This document shows positions 9,436-19,271 of a stretch of 44,920 nucleotides of DNA, one piece after another (the stretch's first letter is position 1; each line of letters begins with the position of its first letter). Source of the DNA: Chara braunii (lineage: Eukaryota > Streptophyta > Charophyceae > Charales > Characeae); the NCBI GenBank assembly GCA_003427395.1, contig BFEA01000087.1, positions 2,502,735 through 2,547,654 of the forward strand, written 5' to 3'. The notes beneath the pieces are model-generated. The model saw nothing but the letters and a program-made list of their open reading frames with translations, ran no database searches and had not been told where the DNA came from. Position numbers and translations under genes: made by a program.

Positions 9436-11194
9436 GTGTTTTGGTTATTAGCAATTAGTACGGTTCCGGACACGCCGGCTTCATCTACCCCTGAGGACAA
9501 ACGGAGAATAAGAGAAATATTGGAGGATTGCTATTCCAAGGGCATCCTCCCGGAAGTTTGCAACTCATGTGGTAGAGACGGGGCCATATTTTGTTCGAGT
9601 GTAACAAAGAAGTGTACCAAGTTCAGGCGGATTGGCTCCGTCTGCATGTGGTCTCAATTCATTTCGGGGACTATACGACATCTCTCCCAGTGAAAGTTAA
9701 AAACCGGTTGGTTCGGATTTATGAAGAGGGGTGGGCCAAATCGGGAGCTCTAAACGTGGTGCCCAAGCGAGGCATATTTCGACATGAGGATCGTAATCTG
9801 GTGACTTATGTTGCGAGTGCTAAAGAAATAGCCACTTGGATGTTACGGAAGAGACATGATGTTATCGAAATGGATAAAAAGTAGTACATTGTTTCCTTTC
9901 ATCCATGGATGATAGAGAATCAGATGTATGAGTGGAACGAAGCCATGAGTTATAGATTTTTTTGGATTCGGATCCTCTAAGTCCCGGTGTCTGTGTTTCC
10001 CCATCATTAGGGGGCGGTCATGAAGGCTTTTGGCGCAGTGCTGCGCTCTGCGCCAGCCTTCTCTGACCCGATAGCACCGGACTTATGGACAATTCGTTTT
10101 GACTTGACGTCGTCGGCCCGTTTAAAATACAAGAGACGTCTGGCGGTAGATATGGGAGACTATGGGTTTGTTGAATTGGAAGTTGCCAGTTCATACTCAC
10201 CTTGGTGTAGTGTGTGCAGAAGATTCTTCCTCTCTGACACCGATGCCTCATGCCCACAAAAGGTCAGCTACAAGGCGGCTTTATCAAAGGACAAAGAAGT
10301 GATGGAGAAGGGGAGAGGAAAAGGGAGAGAAGAAGGGGGGAAACCTGCAGAAGGTTCAGATGGGAAGGAGGGTGTTGTTGCCTCAAAATCCAAGGAGAAA
10401 TCCTTGGATGAGGACACATCTAACGGCAAATCACATGCCCACCAACGAAAGTGTGCATCAGTCAAGCAGAAAGGGAAATGAAGGAGAAAAAGTAAGGGGA
10501 GGACCGGACTGACCAAAGAGAAAGGAGATCGTACAGGGGGAGAGGAGGAAACGAAGGTTCAAGGGGAAGGGAAAAAAGAAAAAGGAAAAGCAGTTCCAGG
10601 GGAAATGGAGGAGGAGGAGGAACAGACGAAAGACATACAAATGGAGGATGACGAAGAGGAGGATGACGAAGAGGAGGATGGATTTTAAAAATCCGAAAAA
10701 GATGGAGAAGGGGGACGAACACAGTCCACTGAACAAGGAAGGCCCTGACATAATCGAGGAATGTGGTAAATGTGGAACAAAATGAGGACACAGGGCTGAT
10801 GAACCTAGTTAATAAATTAGACTCAGAAGCCCTAGGTTTTACCCTCCCAAGGGAGAATATCTCAAAGCCACATGTGCATCAACAGCTGGAGGTGGGTTCG
10901 CAGATGGAGAAGATAGAACCCCACACTATAAATGTGGACGAACAGGAACAAGAGAATTTGAAAACCTCGGAGGCGGTAGGGTCTAAACTTTTGTTCAATG
11001 CTAAGGAAACTGCTAAAAAAACATTAAAAATTTACCAAAGAGGAATAAAACGACAAATCGTACAATGCAGGACACAGACCCGGAGCCAAAACGTTGTTGA
11101 GCGCATCGGCTCCCGCCTTTTCGCAAAGGCGAGAGCCCTCCCGGCCGCGTCAAAACAAAACAAAAATCAAGAGACAACTAAGGACGATGCATAA
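9436..11194 (+). pseudogene. LINE ORF1 (gag-like, DUF4283 type), decayed
   Basis: A protein of about 550 codons can be followed with frame changes near 9590 and 10690-10762 and in-frame stops at 9882, 9978, 10008 and 10482. The middle reads LVTYVASAKEIATWMLRKRH, then FHPWMIENQMYEWNEA and FFWIRI. Next come RLAVDMGDYGFVELEV and WCSVCRRFFLSDTDASCP. That order (globular fold, W-R-I, R-x-x-V-D, then a Cys cluster) is characteristic of plant LINE ORF1 proteins with a DUF4283 domain, which bind the element's RNA. A Lys/Glu-rich, acidic tail follows to 10688 and a last segment in another frame to 11194. The N-terminal part has CNSC then HILFEC across a frameshift, which resembles an RT-type zinc finger, so part of it could instead be the end of an upstream ORF2. 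Nothing suggests function. Confidence 0.65.
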
Positions 11195-11539
11195 ATGATC
11201 CTGCGAACCGCCGAGACGGACGCGGTTGCATTGTCCCTTCGCCGCTCTAGCCGGGTGCACCAGCTGTACAGCCCACGGTCCCCTACGACAAGATAGGTTC
11301 TCGCGGGGCACATCTTACATTCCCTAATGGGCTGTCACCACCCTCAAGGGCGTATCCCTACCGAGCTACTGACCCACGTGCGAAAGTTTTCACGTGCAAT
11401 TGCAGAGGTAGATCAGTCGAGGGCGTTTGCTCGCTCGCTGGAGTATAGGTACGCTTGGTTAACGCCAAGTGGACTCGAACGATGTCCGTCCCCTAGGGCG
11501 CTGATCTCCTAGGTACGAATGAACGTCGGTCGACTAGGA
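11093..11539 (+). other. Structured module A (stem-loop rich)
   Basis: It overlaps the end of the ORF1 frame. Stem-loops in order: GCCTTT/AAAGGC, AACCGC/GCGGTT, CCTA/TAGG around CGACAAGA, CCC/GGG around TCAA, CACGTG/CACGTG, CTTGG/CCAAG, CCCTAGGG. It shares an ordered skeleton with module B (31539-31886): GAGCGCATCGG at the start, CCCTCCCGGCC, GTGCACCAGC, CCCCTACGACAAGATAGG (17 of 18 identical), CTTACAT, CGAGCTAC, CGAAAG and GGTCGACTAGGA at the end, with different sequence between. On the minus strand CGTTCGAGTCC resembles a tRNA B box. The function is unknown. The conserved boundaries suggest a discrete element of about 350-450 bp. Confidence 0.5.
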
Positions 11540-12840
11540 CGGTTTCAACCAAACGTGAAACTCACAATATAATCCTAGTCCCTTTATAACTCTCTGACCC
11601 CAAGATAAATAAATAAAATCAACACACTTTATATCCAATCACACAGGATTGAATTTTGACTTAATGAGGTTATCTGGCAAAGTTATTCTCCCCGGCCTAT
11701 ATGACTGAAGATGCGATTATTCCGCCGCTTTCGAGGCGGGGACTCAATATTGACGAAAGATTAGGAAGGACAACCTAACCTTTCACTTACGGTTGGGTCT
11801 GTCGACACCTATCAAACCTTGCCAGGAATGACTTTTGCAAGTAAATTTCACTGCCACCATGTAGATCAACAAGTGATTTGGTTCCTGACCGAAGTTTGAA
11901 CTCTCGGCTCGACCCCCCCTCCGTATTATATGTAACTTGCTTGGAGGAAAGTATTATCTAGCGAATAAAATTTATGTTGGTCGCTTTATCCTCCTGGGCA
12001 ATAATTACTTTTTCTGTTCCACGAATGATGGAGTACCCATCTACATCATTAGATCATTAAAAACAAAACCGCAGTCGTTATGACCGCGCGAAGAGAACCA
12101 TCGCATTCTTGTCCTACTTCTTCTTGTGGGCTGGAGCTTCTTCTGCCTCCGATACGCACCTATCCCTCTAGGAAGTGGTATTGTGGATACTCCTTCCCCT
12201 CGCCCGAGCCCGAAGACTCGGATCTCAGAGGTTGGCCCGTGACCACTGAGTCGGCAGAGTACCACCAAAATCGGGTCCACTCCAAGTCGTTAACATGACC
12301 GACTTCGAAAACATACGAACCTCCGTCTTGGATGCTTCCTAGAGAGAAAGGTTGTGTTCGCAACGAGTAGGTTTTTTTTTTCTCATTACTCATAAGTTTT
12401 TGGTAACTTAAAAAAACTGAGGAAGATAGACAACGGGGATCATTTGAACAAGTATAGGTAGATAAGGTCGTTCGGGATAAAAAAAGTTAATAATGGAGAG
12501 AAAGCTAAATCCGTTTGACCTTATCTGCTTTATTTCAATAGAACTCATTTTGTGGTGCACACAGAATTAGATTTTTTCAAAAACATCGAATCAGTTCTGG
12601 CATGCAGGCGGGTGAGAAGTAAAGAAGAGACTTTTTTTTTCTCTTTTCCCCAATAGGCATAATCATTCTCCTTTGCAAACTTCCTTCTACCTACCTCTAC
12701 AACATGCATAGAAAACAAGTTCAAAAGAAAACAGTACAATTCCAAACTCAAGTCGGACTTTTCCGTCCAGATGTATGACTCACACAACTTTCCTCTACCT
12801 TTTTTTTTGAATATTCAAACGAACAGGGTCAAGCAAAATG
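11540..12840. other. No gene recognised
   Basis: AT-rich sequence. Isolated stem-loops include CCGCC/GGCGG near 11730 and TTAGG/CCTAA near 11761. No coding signal that I can support. Confidence 0.35.
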
Positions 12841-12844
12841 CGGG

Positions 12845-12916
12845 TTCACACAGGTGTGAAAGGAAGTCTGAATCATTCAACTGACCTTGAGTGAAGTTTG
12901 AATCGGCTCACTCAAG
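12845..12916. other. Pair of perfect stem-loops
   Basis: TTCACAC/GTGTGAA with a 2-base centre (12845-12860) and CTTGAGTGA/TCACTCAAG with a 13-base loop (12886-12916). Confidence 0.55.
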
Positions 12917-13094
12917 AAAGTCGAGTAACATATCAACCGAAAGAAAAATGACGGTCGTAGAAAAATATGTGACACACAATTCATAAGTTATGGGCTTTCT
13001 CCTGAATGACGGTCCGCGTCTTACACCAGGTGCCCAACTGAGCAAAGGTTGGACCAAACAATTCAAGCGAGACAGTCCTGTAGGAGGGTGTTCC

Positions 13095-13375
13095 CACAAA
13101 TGAGTTTTCAAGTGGTCCTAATGTCCCAGGCTGCCCCAACATCCCGGACAGTCCCAACGCAGTCCCCACTGCACCTTCACCACCAAGGATACTTCCCCAA
13201 CCAGCCGCAAGTCCACGCCGTCTCAAATCATCATGTCCACTCACAATAACCACATGAACATGTCGGTCCCGCTCACAACAACTAGTCCCACATAGTCCCG
13301 AAATGGTCCCAGATGGTCCTAATGCAATCCCATACTATCGCCCACAATACCAGATGGTCCAGAACTCGAAACCGC
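13095..13375. repeat. Degenerate GTCCC-rich minisatellite
   Basis: Short, loosely periodic units built on AnnGTCCCA, for example GGTCCTAATGTCCCAGGC and TGGTCCCAGATGGTCC. The periodicity is too worn to give a firm unit length. Confidence 0.5.
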
Positions 13376-13379
13376 TTGC

Positions 13380-14110
13380 ACTGCGTGCCGCAAAAAAAAT
13401 AAAGGTGGCCCCCGACGAAACATGCAGGTGTCGCGGGCCCCATAATTACATCGCCGCGTGCAACTGCTCTGCACTTTCTGCATGTCGTCGGCTCACGCAC
13501 CACTGCCGCTAAGTCCCAACCTCCAGGCCACATTGGAATCCGTCATAACCGCTGCGCGCCACAAAAAAATGAAAAGCGGAACTGTTGCTCGTCGTGCTGT
13601 CAAAACCGGTACCACGCCGCCGTGCCAAAAAACATTAGCAGCGGTTCCCACCGAAGTGTCGCTGCCGCCGTACCAAAATTTTACCAGTGTAACCTCACAC
13701 GGAAACATCGTCATTGTCATGCCGATAAACGGTCAGCATCTCCCCTTAGTGAGACCTTGATGCCACCACGCCATTAGTTCGGCAGCACCTCCCCTCATCA
13801 AAATGCCATTGCCGCCACCACCATGAATAACCAGCAGCGCTTTCGTACCACTGCCAAAATCTCAGTGCCGCCGCCGCAAAAGATCGGCAACGCTTCCTCG
13901 TCACCACCAAAAAGCACCGCCGTTGCAGTACCGAGTGAACAACATTACCCCAAAGTTACTCTAAAAATGACTGCCGACGCTGTGCAACACGGGCAGAGTC
14001 TCCCCTGCACTATTTGCCGATGGCTACCGCCACCGTGCAAAACAGGCAGAGTCTCCCCTGCACCGCTTGCTGAGGACCTGCCGCGAACAGCAGCATCTCC
14101 CGCTGGCACC
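13380..14110. repeat. Cryptic GCC-rich repeats
   Basis: Recurring GCCGCCGTGCCAAAA-like blocks separated by variable sequence, and a clearer pair of CAGGCAGAGTCTCCCCTGCA-like blocks about 56 bases apart near 13990 and 14046. Reading frames here are by-products. Confidence 0.45.
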
Positions 14111-14204
14111 ACGCATCCCGATGGCTATGGCAGCCTCTCCTTTCCTCTCTCACTGCAGACCTCCACTCCACTCTTCCTCTTACTCGCTGGCCCTCAGCAC
14201 TCTG

Positions 14205-14822
14205 GCAGCATAATGCTGCTCTCCACTCCACACTCAATCAGAATGTGGGGAGCACCTCAACTGAGTGAGGATGCTGCTTGCCAGCCCTGCTTTTATAGCT
14301 GGGCTGAAGTGGTGGTCAGCCACTTGAGACTCAACCAAAAAACGGGGCTGAGCCTGCCCCTCGATCTAAACTTTGATCGAGGGTTGGGAATCTTGATGTT
14401 CCACTAGGAACATCAAGCCCCAAGCTTTCGCTATGCACCTGGCCACTTTCCCCGGTCAGGTGCAGCCACGAGGTGGCTGTATCAAGTCATTCTCAGCAAC
14501 TTGTTCAAAACGAACAGGCGCAGTCCCATCAGCCTCTAGAAGCTTCTGGGGGCTGCACCTGTTCCACGGCCGCGGCCGTCACATTCGTCTCTCTCTCCCT
14601 CTTCCTTACTTTTTTTTTTTTTTTTTTTTTCCCCTTTTTATCCCCCCTTGTTTCTTTGTGAGGGGGCAACTCGCCGTTTGAAACGAACGATCGCCCCCCT
14701 AGTAATTTCCCAGAGCCGAGCTAGCTGGGTCTTCTTCCCTTGCCCTGCGGCTGTACCTGGGCGCCTATGGCACTAGGTACGGCGCAGTTCTGCAGCTCGT
14801 TGCTCAGACGAACGGGCGCAGA
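14205..14822 (+). other. Hairpin train 1
   Basis: Successive non-overlapping stem-loops, read directly: GCAGCAT/ATGCTGC (14205-14219), CCTCA/TGAGG (14255-14270), CAGCCC/GGGCTG (14282-14306), AAGTGG/CCACTT (14307-14325), GGGGC/GCCCC (14344-14360), CCCTCGATC/GATCGAGGG (14358-14383), CTTGATGTTCC/GGAACATCAAG (14392-14417), GCACCTGGCC/GGTCAGGTGC (14435-14463), CAGCCAC/GTGGCTG (14463-14479), CTTGTTC/GAACAGG (14500-14518), CAGCCTCTAGAAG/CTTCTGGGGGCTG (14530-14555), ACGGCCG/CGGCCGT (14566-14579). After a T run (14610-14630) come AGGGGGC/GCCCCCCT (14661-14700), CCCAG/CTGGG, GCGCC/GGCGC and a 12-bp stem TCTGC-GCTCGTT/AACGGGC-GCAGA (14789-14822). Several stems hold G-U pairs, which keep RNA but not DNA pairing. 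No coding frame explains this. Function unknown. Confidence 0.7.
14610..14630. repeat. T run inside hairpin train 1
   Basis: Twenty-one consecutive T. It could be the reverse of a retroposon poly(A) tail. Confidence 0.9.
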
Positions 14823-14849
14823 CTGGCCTTCAGCGATAGGAGGGGGGTA

Positions 14850-14851
<2 letters not shown>

Positions 14852-14894
<43 letters not shown>
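14852..14894. repeat. (CT)n microsatellite 3
   Basis: About 21 CT units that run directly into the sequencing adapter at 14895. Confidence 0.95.
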
Positions 14895-14896
<2 letters not shown>

Positions 14897-14932
14897 GTCT
14901 CTTATACACATCTAGATGTGTATAAGAGACAG
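14895..14932. other. Nextera mate-pair junction adapter (assembly artefact)
   Basis: CTGTCTCTTATACACATCT at 14895-14913 is immediately followed by AGATGTGTATAAGAGACAG at 14914-14932. These are two 19-base Tn5 mosaic ends back to back, which is the circularisation junction of Nextera mate-pair libraries. It is not genomic. It means an untrimmed read was assembled, so the DNA on the two sides may come from positions kilobases apart and in altered orientation. Confidence 0.97.
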
Positions 14933-15640
14933 CCGGTAGGCACTGGTGGTTTAATATCTGATCTGTGGTCCATCGGACCACCAAAAAAAAAAAAAAAAAA
15001 AAAAACAGAACTCCGCGTGATCCAGCTTCTAAAAGATGCTGAGTTCATCCTTGTTGAGCGACAGTAGCAGACCAAAGGCCAAAAAAAAGCAGTAGTTGCA
15101 GGTAGATAGGAAGCTGCCCAGGAGTGTCTAGTTGTGATGTTTGCTGGTTGCAATGTTCTCTTTGTCATATGGTCATGTTTAAAACCACCAGTACTTCCTA
15201 AAGTCGTGCCACCATCTTAGGAAATATGCGGGTCAGCGGTCACTTCAGGAGCGCCCAAATTCATCCGGCGACTAGAAACGTTTCTACTCTACTTTTTTCC
15301 CACAGCCGATAGCTGGGCCAAGTACTGGTCTTCTCAAGGGGTTTGGTCCCCTGCAGGGCTCCACCCTGTAAGCGAAAGTGGGTAACGCTCCCAGACGCTG
15401 TTTTTTTTTTTTTTTTTGGGAGGAGGGGGGCGGCAAGGAAGGCCAAAAAAAAAAAAAAAAAAAAAGCAGACCAAAGGCCTGGGAAAACAGTACCTAGCTA
15501 CTCATGTGGGATAGTGTGAGAGCCAGAAGCCGGCATCAGAGCCAAGTGACCAATCAGTAGGAGGGAGCTCCTGTGGCGTCAGCTATTTGAGACAGCAAGG
15601 CCAGTCGGCCCTCTTCTTTGCTCTCAGTTACTTTCTTCGC
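14933..15640. other. Repeat-rich sequence, no gene recognised
   Basis: A runs at 14982-15005 and 15445-15465 and a T run at 15401-15417. The string GCAGACCAAAGGCC occurs twice (about 15067 and 15466), the second directly after an A run, suggesting two retroposon fragments. GACCAATCAGTAG near 15548 contains a CCAAT box, but no transcription start can be argued. Confidence 0.4.
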
Positions 15641-15643
15641 CCG

Positions 15644-15731
15644 AATACAACGTACAGTCATTACTGCTGTATCTAGACTCAAAGTTGCCCCAAATACCCC
15701 AAATACAGCTATCATGACGGTGCGTTGTATT
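15644..15731. mobile_element. Foldback element (MITE-2), copy 2
   Basis: The ends AATACAACG and CGTTGTATT are inverted repeats. Pairing continues inward through GTCATTACTGCTGTAT against ATACAGCTATCATGAC. The centre is CTAGACTCAAAGTTG. About 88 bp, non-coding. Confidence 0.7.
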
Positions 15732-16026
15732 CAAGTGAAGACGGTAGGTGGCGAAGCTCTCCTCAGATCTAAAAATGGAGATTGGTCCCTGGTTAAGGTA
15801 GGCATGGACTACAGATAGGAATGTTACACAGCAGACAGATATTTGGTATAGGGCATCGGTAGCCCGCCCAGACCTGGAGGAACATCACAGCAGTCTACTT
15901 TCTGAACTGAGCCAACATTTCGAATGCTCCGGAGCAGATGTGTTGGGTCGATTTAGACCGCAGTTACGAATACTGGTTTACTTGTTAGGCGGCTCAGTAG
16001 AATGAACAGGATTGGAAGATGTGTAG

Positions 16027-16159
16027 TATGGCCCTGGGACGCTGGACCCGGTTTCCAGCAAGGTGACTTGTTACTTCCGGGTTGAATTGTGAGGTCCCCG
16101 GCCTCGACATCTGTTGAGAAATAAAGCGACAACTTCTCAAAAAAAAAAAAAAAAAAAAA
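16027..16159 (+). mobile_element. LINE/SINE 3' tail, copy 3, with poly(A)
   Basis: Order of parts: hairpin GCTGGA/TCCAGC (16041-16059), core CGGGTTGAATTGTGAGG and CCCCGGCCTCGA, AATAAA (16120-16125), then CAACTTCTC and a 21-base A run. The 18415-18537 tail has the same parts in the same order and lies behind LINE coding sequence. Upstream sequence (15790-16026) is unrelated to that LINE and has no clear pol III boxes, so this is either a SINE or a 5'-truncated LINE copy. Confidence 0.65.
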
Positions 16160-16197
16160 GAATCGGGCGTGCAGTAAGCCTCCTGATGATGGCCAGC

Positions 16198-16276
16198 GTG
16201 CAACCCGTCGGTCATTACTGCTGTATCTAGACTCAAAGTTGGCCCAAATACAGCTATAATGACCGTCCGTTGTATT
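16198..16276. mobile_element. Foldback element (MITE-2), copy 3
   Basis: CGGTCATTACTGCTGTATC, the common centre TAGACTCAAAGTTGG, then ATACAGCTATAATGACCG and CGTTGTATT. The left terminus is worn. Confidence 0.65.
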
Positions 16277-16815
16277 GGCGTAGAGGAAGTGCGCGAGCTG
16301 AGTTCATTGAACACGAACGATGTGAAATTGCCTCGTTCTTTTCAAGTCGTATGCAGAAGCCGTTGTGGTGTTGGCCATTCCTTTCCTTCCAATCTATAAA
16401 ACCTGTTCTGATCAAGAGAATTTCATAATATACGGAAAAAAAAAGAAAAAAAAAAAAGAGAAAAAAAGTTGATGTAAAGTATGAGCCTCGCCGCACCACT
16501 CACCAAATGCAGAAAGACAGAAGTTACAACAACGCAGACAGACAGAAGTTACGACAACGTATCTTTCCATGGTTTAGCGGAAGATTCATTCTCGTTTTGC
16601 ACATCTGGTGAGCGGTGCGGCCATGCCCTATGCCAAATCTAAAGCGGCTGAATCCTCTCACTTTTTTTTTATGAGGGTTTTCTTTTTTTTTAATACAAGC
16701 CAGCAAACGGGCCCGGAGTCCCTCACAATGCTTACGCAGTTCGTCCTGGGAGCCGGCCATCACACACTGAATCCTCTCACTTTCAACCGCTGCAGCTCAG
16801 AGTCTATGTTTTCCN

Positions 16816-16904
<89 letters not shown>
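16816..16904. repeat. (CT)n microsatellite 4
   Basis: About 44 CT units ending CTGCAGT. An ambiguous base (N) at 16815 borders it. Confidence 0.95.
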
Positions 16905-16907
<3 letters not shown>

Positions 16908-17061
16908 GTCGCAACCGTCCGTCGTGAAACGGAAGCCACCCAAGCGAGTGTCGACAGCCCCTCGTAACACAAGTACAAGGTCCCAAAACCCAAGCCCGGA
17001 ATGTGGCCACGTTCCGTGGCAGATTCAGTCGATTTTGCCCATCCTACTAAAGGGAAGACAA

Positions 17062-17083
17062 CTCGTTCGTTGAAACGAACGGG
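17062..17083 (+). other. Perfect stem-loop, AACGAACGGG family
   Basis: CTCGTTCGTT/AACGAACGGG with a 2-base centre and one G-U pair. The right arm AACGAACGGG recurs in hairpins near 14510, 14811, 19067 and 19440. It sits just before the LINE ORF2 remnant. Confidence 0.6.
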
Positions 17084-17089
17084 TGCTCA

Positions 17090-18079
17090 AGGGTATTCAC
17101 GAGCAGAAAGGAAATAGAAAGAAGGGTGCACACTTGGCTTCTGCCTTCGGTCCTTCAGACTACGGGGCCTTTACGAGAGCCTGGAGAACAGTTCGTTCCG
17201 CACACTACTGATCTGCAAGAGGTCCGTGTTCTATATCAAGATGATGGAAAGGGAAAGGCGACAGTTGTGCTAGGTAGAGACGCAGACGCTTACCGAGTAG
17301 AACCGCTGTTGTTTGGATGGAAGGGTCTTAAGGGTAGCAACTCTTTCACTCCTTTACAATCGTACAAATCTAAAATAGGGGTAGAAATTCAGTGTGCTCA
17401 GTCCAAGGTCAAGCCTGTTTCTTTGGCTCTGAAAAGAGCTCAAGCACAGGGATTTACAGATGTGTTTGAGGAGAACTTGAATATGTTATGGATGGCCTTG
17501 AAGAAAATGCCATCCCAGAAACAGGCAGCAATAATCTGGTTACAGTCACTCCTCGTTACAGCTACAGCCGCATGGCTTTCTACTAAAGGAATGAACCTCT
17601 CACCTACTTGTCAGCGCTGCAATTGGGGTTGGGAAAACCATGCTCATTTATAGCTCTTCTGCCCTCTGCTAGACGATCTTTTGGAATGGTGGAAAAGACG
17701 CTGGCATGAACTTTATGAGCAACAAATGCAGTGGACAGATAGCTGGTGGTTAACAGGCATGTTGCCTCCAGGTCTTGGGTTTCACTCAGGTAGTGGTCAT
17801 GCAGCACTATGCTGTCGTGGGTCTCTGTTGAAAGTCATCTAGACAACACGAAATGCAAAGGTCTTCAAGGGCAAGACCTTCTCCCTTCAAGAGCAAAAGG
17901 TATTGATGAAGAATAAACTAACGTTAACCATCATGGCAGACTGGGCACAACACTGTTCAACTGGCTCCAGGAATCTGCCGTGGTTCAAACGATCTTGGGG
18001 AGAGGCAGGCAACTGGGCGACTGTTAGCTTAGAAGGTCCTGTGAAATTTGCTTCATGGCTGCTTAGCCATGATGATTGA
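17090..18079 (+). pseudogene. LINE ORF2 C-terminal part with zf-RVT motif, decayed
   Basis: One reading frame runs for about 320 codons with only two internal stops (17651 and near 17840). Key stretch: CQRCNWGWENHAHL, then after the stop LFCPLLDDLLEWWKRRW. This C-x2-C ... H-x3-5-H/C pattern followed by a Trp-rich helix is the zinc-binding domain (zf-RVT) found after the reverse transcriptase in plant LINEs. RNAKVFKGK further on matches the usual R-N-x-x-V-F ending. The reverse transcriptase and endonuclease domains are absent, as expected for a 5'-truncated insertion. The frame begins next to a perfect hairpin at 17062-17083. The element is dead but was a source of retroposition. Confidence 0.7.
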
Positions 18080-18537
18080 GATAGCTTGGAATAGCTGGTC
18101 ACATTAGACCTCTGTTTCAAGAGAAACTCTAGATTCTCTTCAACTGGCTTCTTCAGGGACAGTAAGGACATAAGATTTGAAAGTAGGAAGTCAGCAGATT
18201 CGGCCCTCAGCCTAGTTTGATCTTGGCTTGTAGGCTATAATGAGACTCTGTGCTTTAAAGTAATATGTGATTAAGGTTTGAACCTTCAAATTGCAGGCAG
18301 TAGGTTAGGTGGCCACATTTTCCCCTAGCTAGGCCTATCTTTTCTGAACATTCAAGATTACCTTTTTTTGGGAAGTTTTTCCTTCTTTTCTCTGTTGAGA
18401 GCAAGAGGTTTTTGGGGACGCTGGACCCCCTTTCCAGCACGGTTCTTTGGTGATGTTCCAGGTTGATTTGTGAGGTCCCCGACCTCGATCAATTTTTCGG
18501 ATTATAAAGCTTCAACTTCTCTCGAAAAAAAAAAAAA
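18080..18537 (+). mobile_element. LINE 3' untranslated region and poly(A) tail
   Basis: The tail carries the hairpin GCTGGA/TCCAGC (18420-18438), GGTTGATTTGTGAGGTCCCC, ATTATAAAGC, CAACTTCTC and 13 A (18525-18537). It has the same order of parts as 16027-16159. LINE reverse transcriptases recognise such 3' hairpins, so the copies elsewhere with only this tail are candidate SINE partners. Confidence 0.6.
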
Positions 18538-18620
18538 CTAAAGAATCTAAAAAGAATCTTAATAAAGAAAATTTACGCGAATCTAATAAATTAAGAAAAT
18601 CTAAAAAGTAAAGAAAATAA

Positions 18621-19019
18621 GGGCATACTCACACTAGCGGTTTTTTTTGCTAAATGGCAAAATCTGCTATGCTGTTAGAGTCACACTAGGGTTTTCCGAC
18701 CACCAAAATTGCAAACGGGGTAGCATTTGTCAGCAGCCTGGGGGGCCGCGGGGATGGGCATTTTGCCACCACCTCGAGAGGTGGTGGCAAATTCTCTTTT
18801 GGCCGTCGCAAATTCTCTTTAGCCTTTAGGGAATTGTTAAAAAAAAAAATTATACTTTGTGACCATGATAGACAACAATTTTGCAATTGCCAGAGAGTCT
18901 CGCTCGTGTCCTTTTTGATTTGCAACCCATGTGTGACCGGGCGGGGTACTATTTCAGCAAACACAGGAAAGAAAATTCGGCAGATTTTGCTAGATTGCCA
19001 CCGCTGTGTGAGTACGCCC
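18621..19019. mobile_element. PIF/Harbinger-like MITE
   Basis: The element is 399 bp and flanked by TAA at 18618-18620 and 19020-19022. Its ends are GGGCATACTCACACTAGCGG and the complement of GGGCGTACTCACACAGCGG; pairing continues into GGCAAAATCTGC on both sides. A 3-bp TAA target duplication with GGGC termini fits PIF/Harbinger. No transposase is present. Inside, TTTGCCACCACCTC and GAGGTGGTGGCAAA (18762-18791) form a 14-bp-arm palindrome, and the subterminal TCACACTAGGGTTTTCC resembles a second copy of the terminus. Confidence 0.8.
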
Positions 19020-19050
19020 TAAGAATAGAAAAAAAAACTTATCATTAAAA

Positions 19051-19131
19051 ACGGGCGCCCGTTCAGAACGGGCACCATCAGCGCTTCTGGGGCTTAACGC
19101 CCCCAGTCACTTCGAACTCCGCCAGCTGGCG
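19051..19131. other. Cluster of four GC-rich stem-loops
   Basis: ACGGGC/GCCCGT (19051-19062), overlapped by GCCCGTT/AACGGGC (19057-19073). Then CTGGGGC/GCCCCCAG (19087-19106) and the perfect palindrome CGCCAG/CTGGCG (19120-19131). The first two are mutually exclusive, as in a switch, though I have no evidence that they act as one. Confidence 0.6.
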
Positions 19132-19153
19132 CATCGCTATTAGTTTAGTTTTC

Positions 19154-19188
<35 letters not shown>

Positions 19189-19271
19189 NNNNNNNNNNNN
19201 NNNNNNNNNNNNNNNNNNNNNNNNNNNNNNNNNNNNNNNNNNNNNNNNNNNNNNNNNNNNNNNNNNNNNNN
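19154..19271. other. T run and assembly gap
   Basis: About 34 T (from 19155) and then 83 N (19189-19271). The T run probably stopped the assembly. Confidence 0.98.

Noticed and set aside
10458-10791. Hydrophobic minus-strand frames resembling membrane proteins
   Set aside because: They are the reverse of the Lys/Glu-rich tail of the LINE ORF1, and such reversals always look hydrophobic.
11340-11539. Hammerhead ribozyme or group I intron in module A
   Set aside because: CTGA, CGAAAG and GTC appear, but the CTGATGA core and stem order of a hammerhead are missing, and no group I P, Q, R, S elements were found.
13823-14407. 194-codon plus-strand reading frame
   Set aside because: It crosses cryptic repeats and hairpin train 1. 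Its composition follows the repeats and it has no motif.
14721-14984. Minus-strand frame containing SYTHLDVYKRQ
   Set aside because: The peptide is encoded by the Nextera adapter, so the frame is an artefact.
15541-15640. CCAAT-box promoter
   Set aside because: A single CCAAT with no TATA box, start site or downstream gene is not enough.
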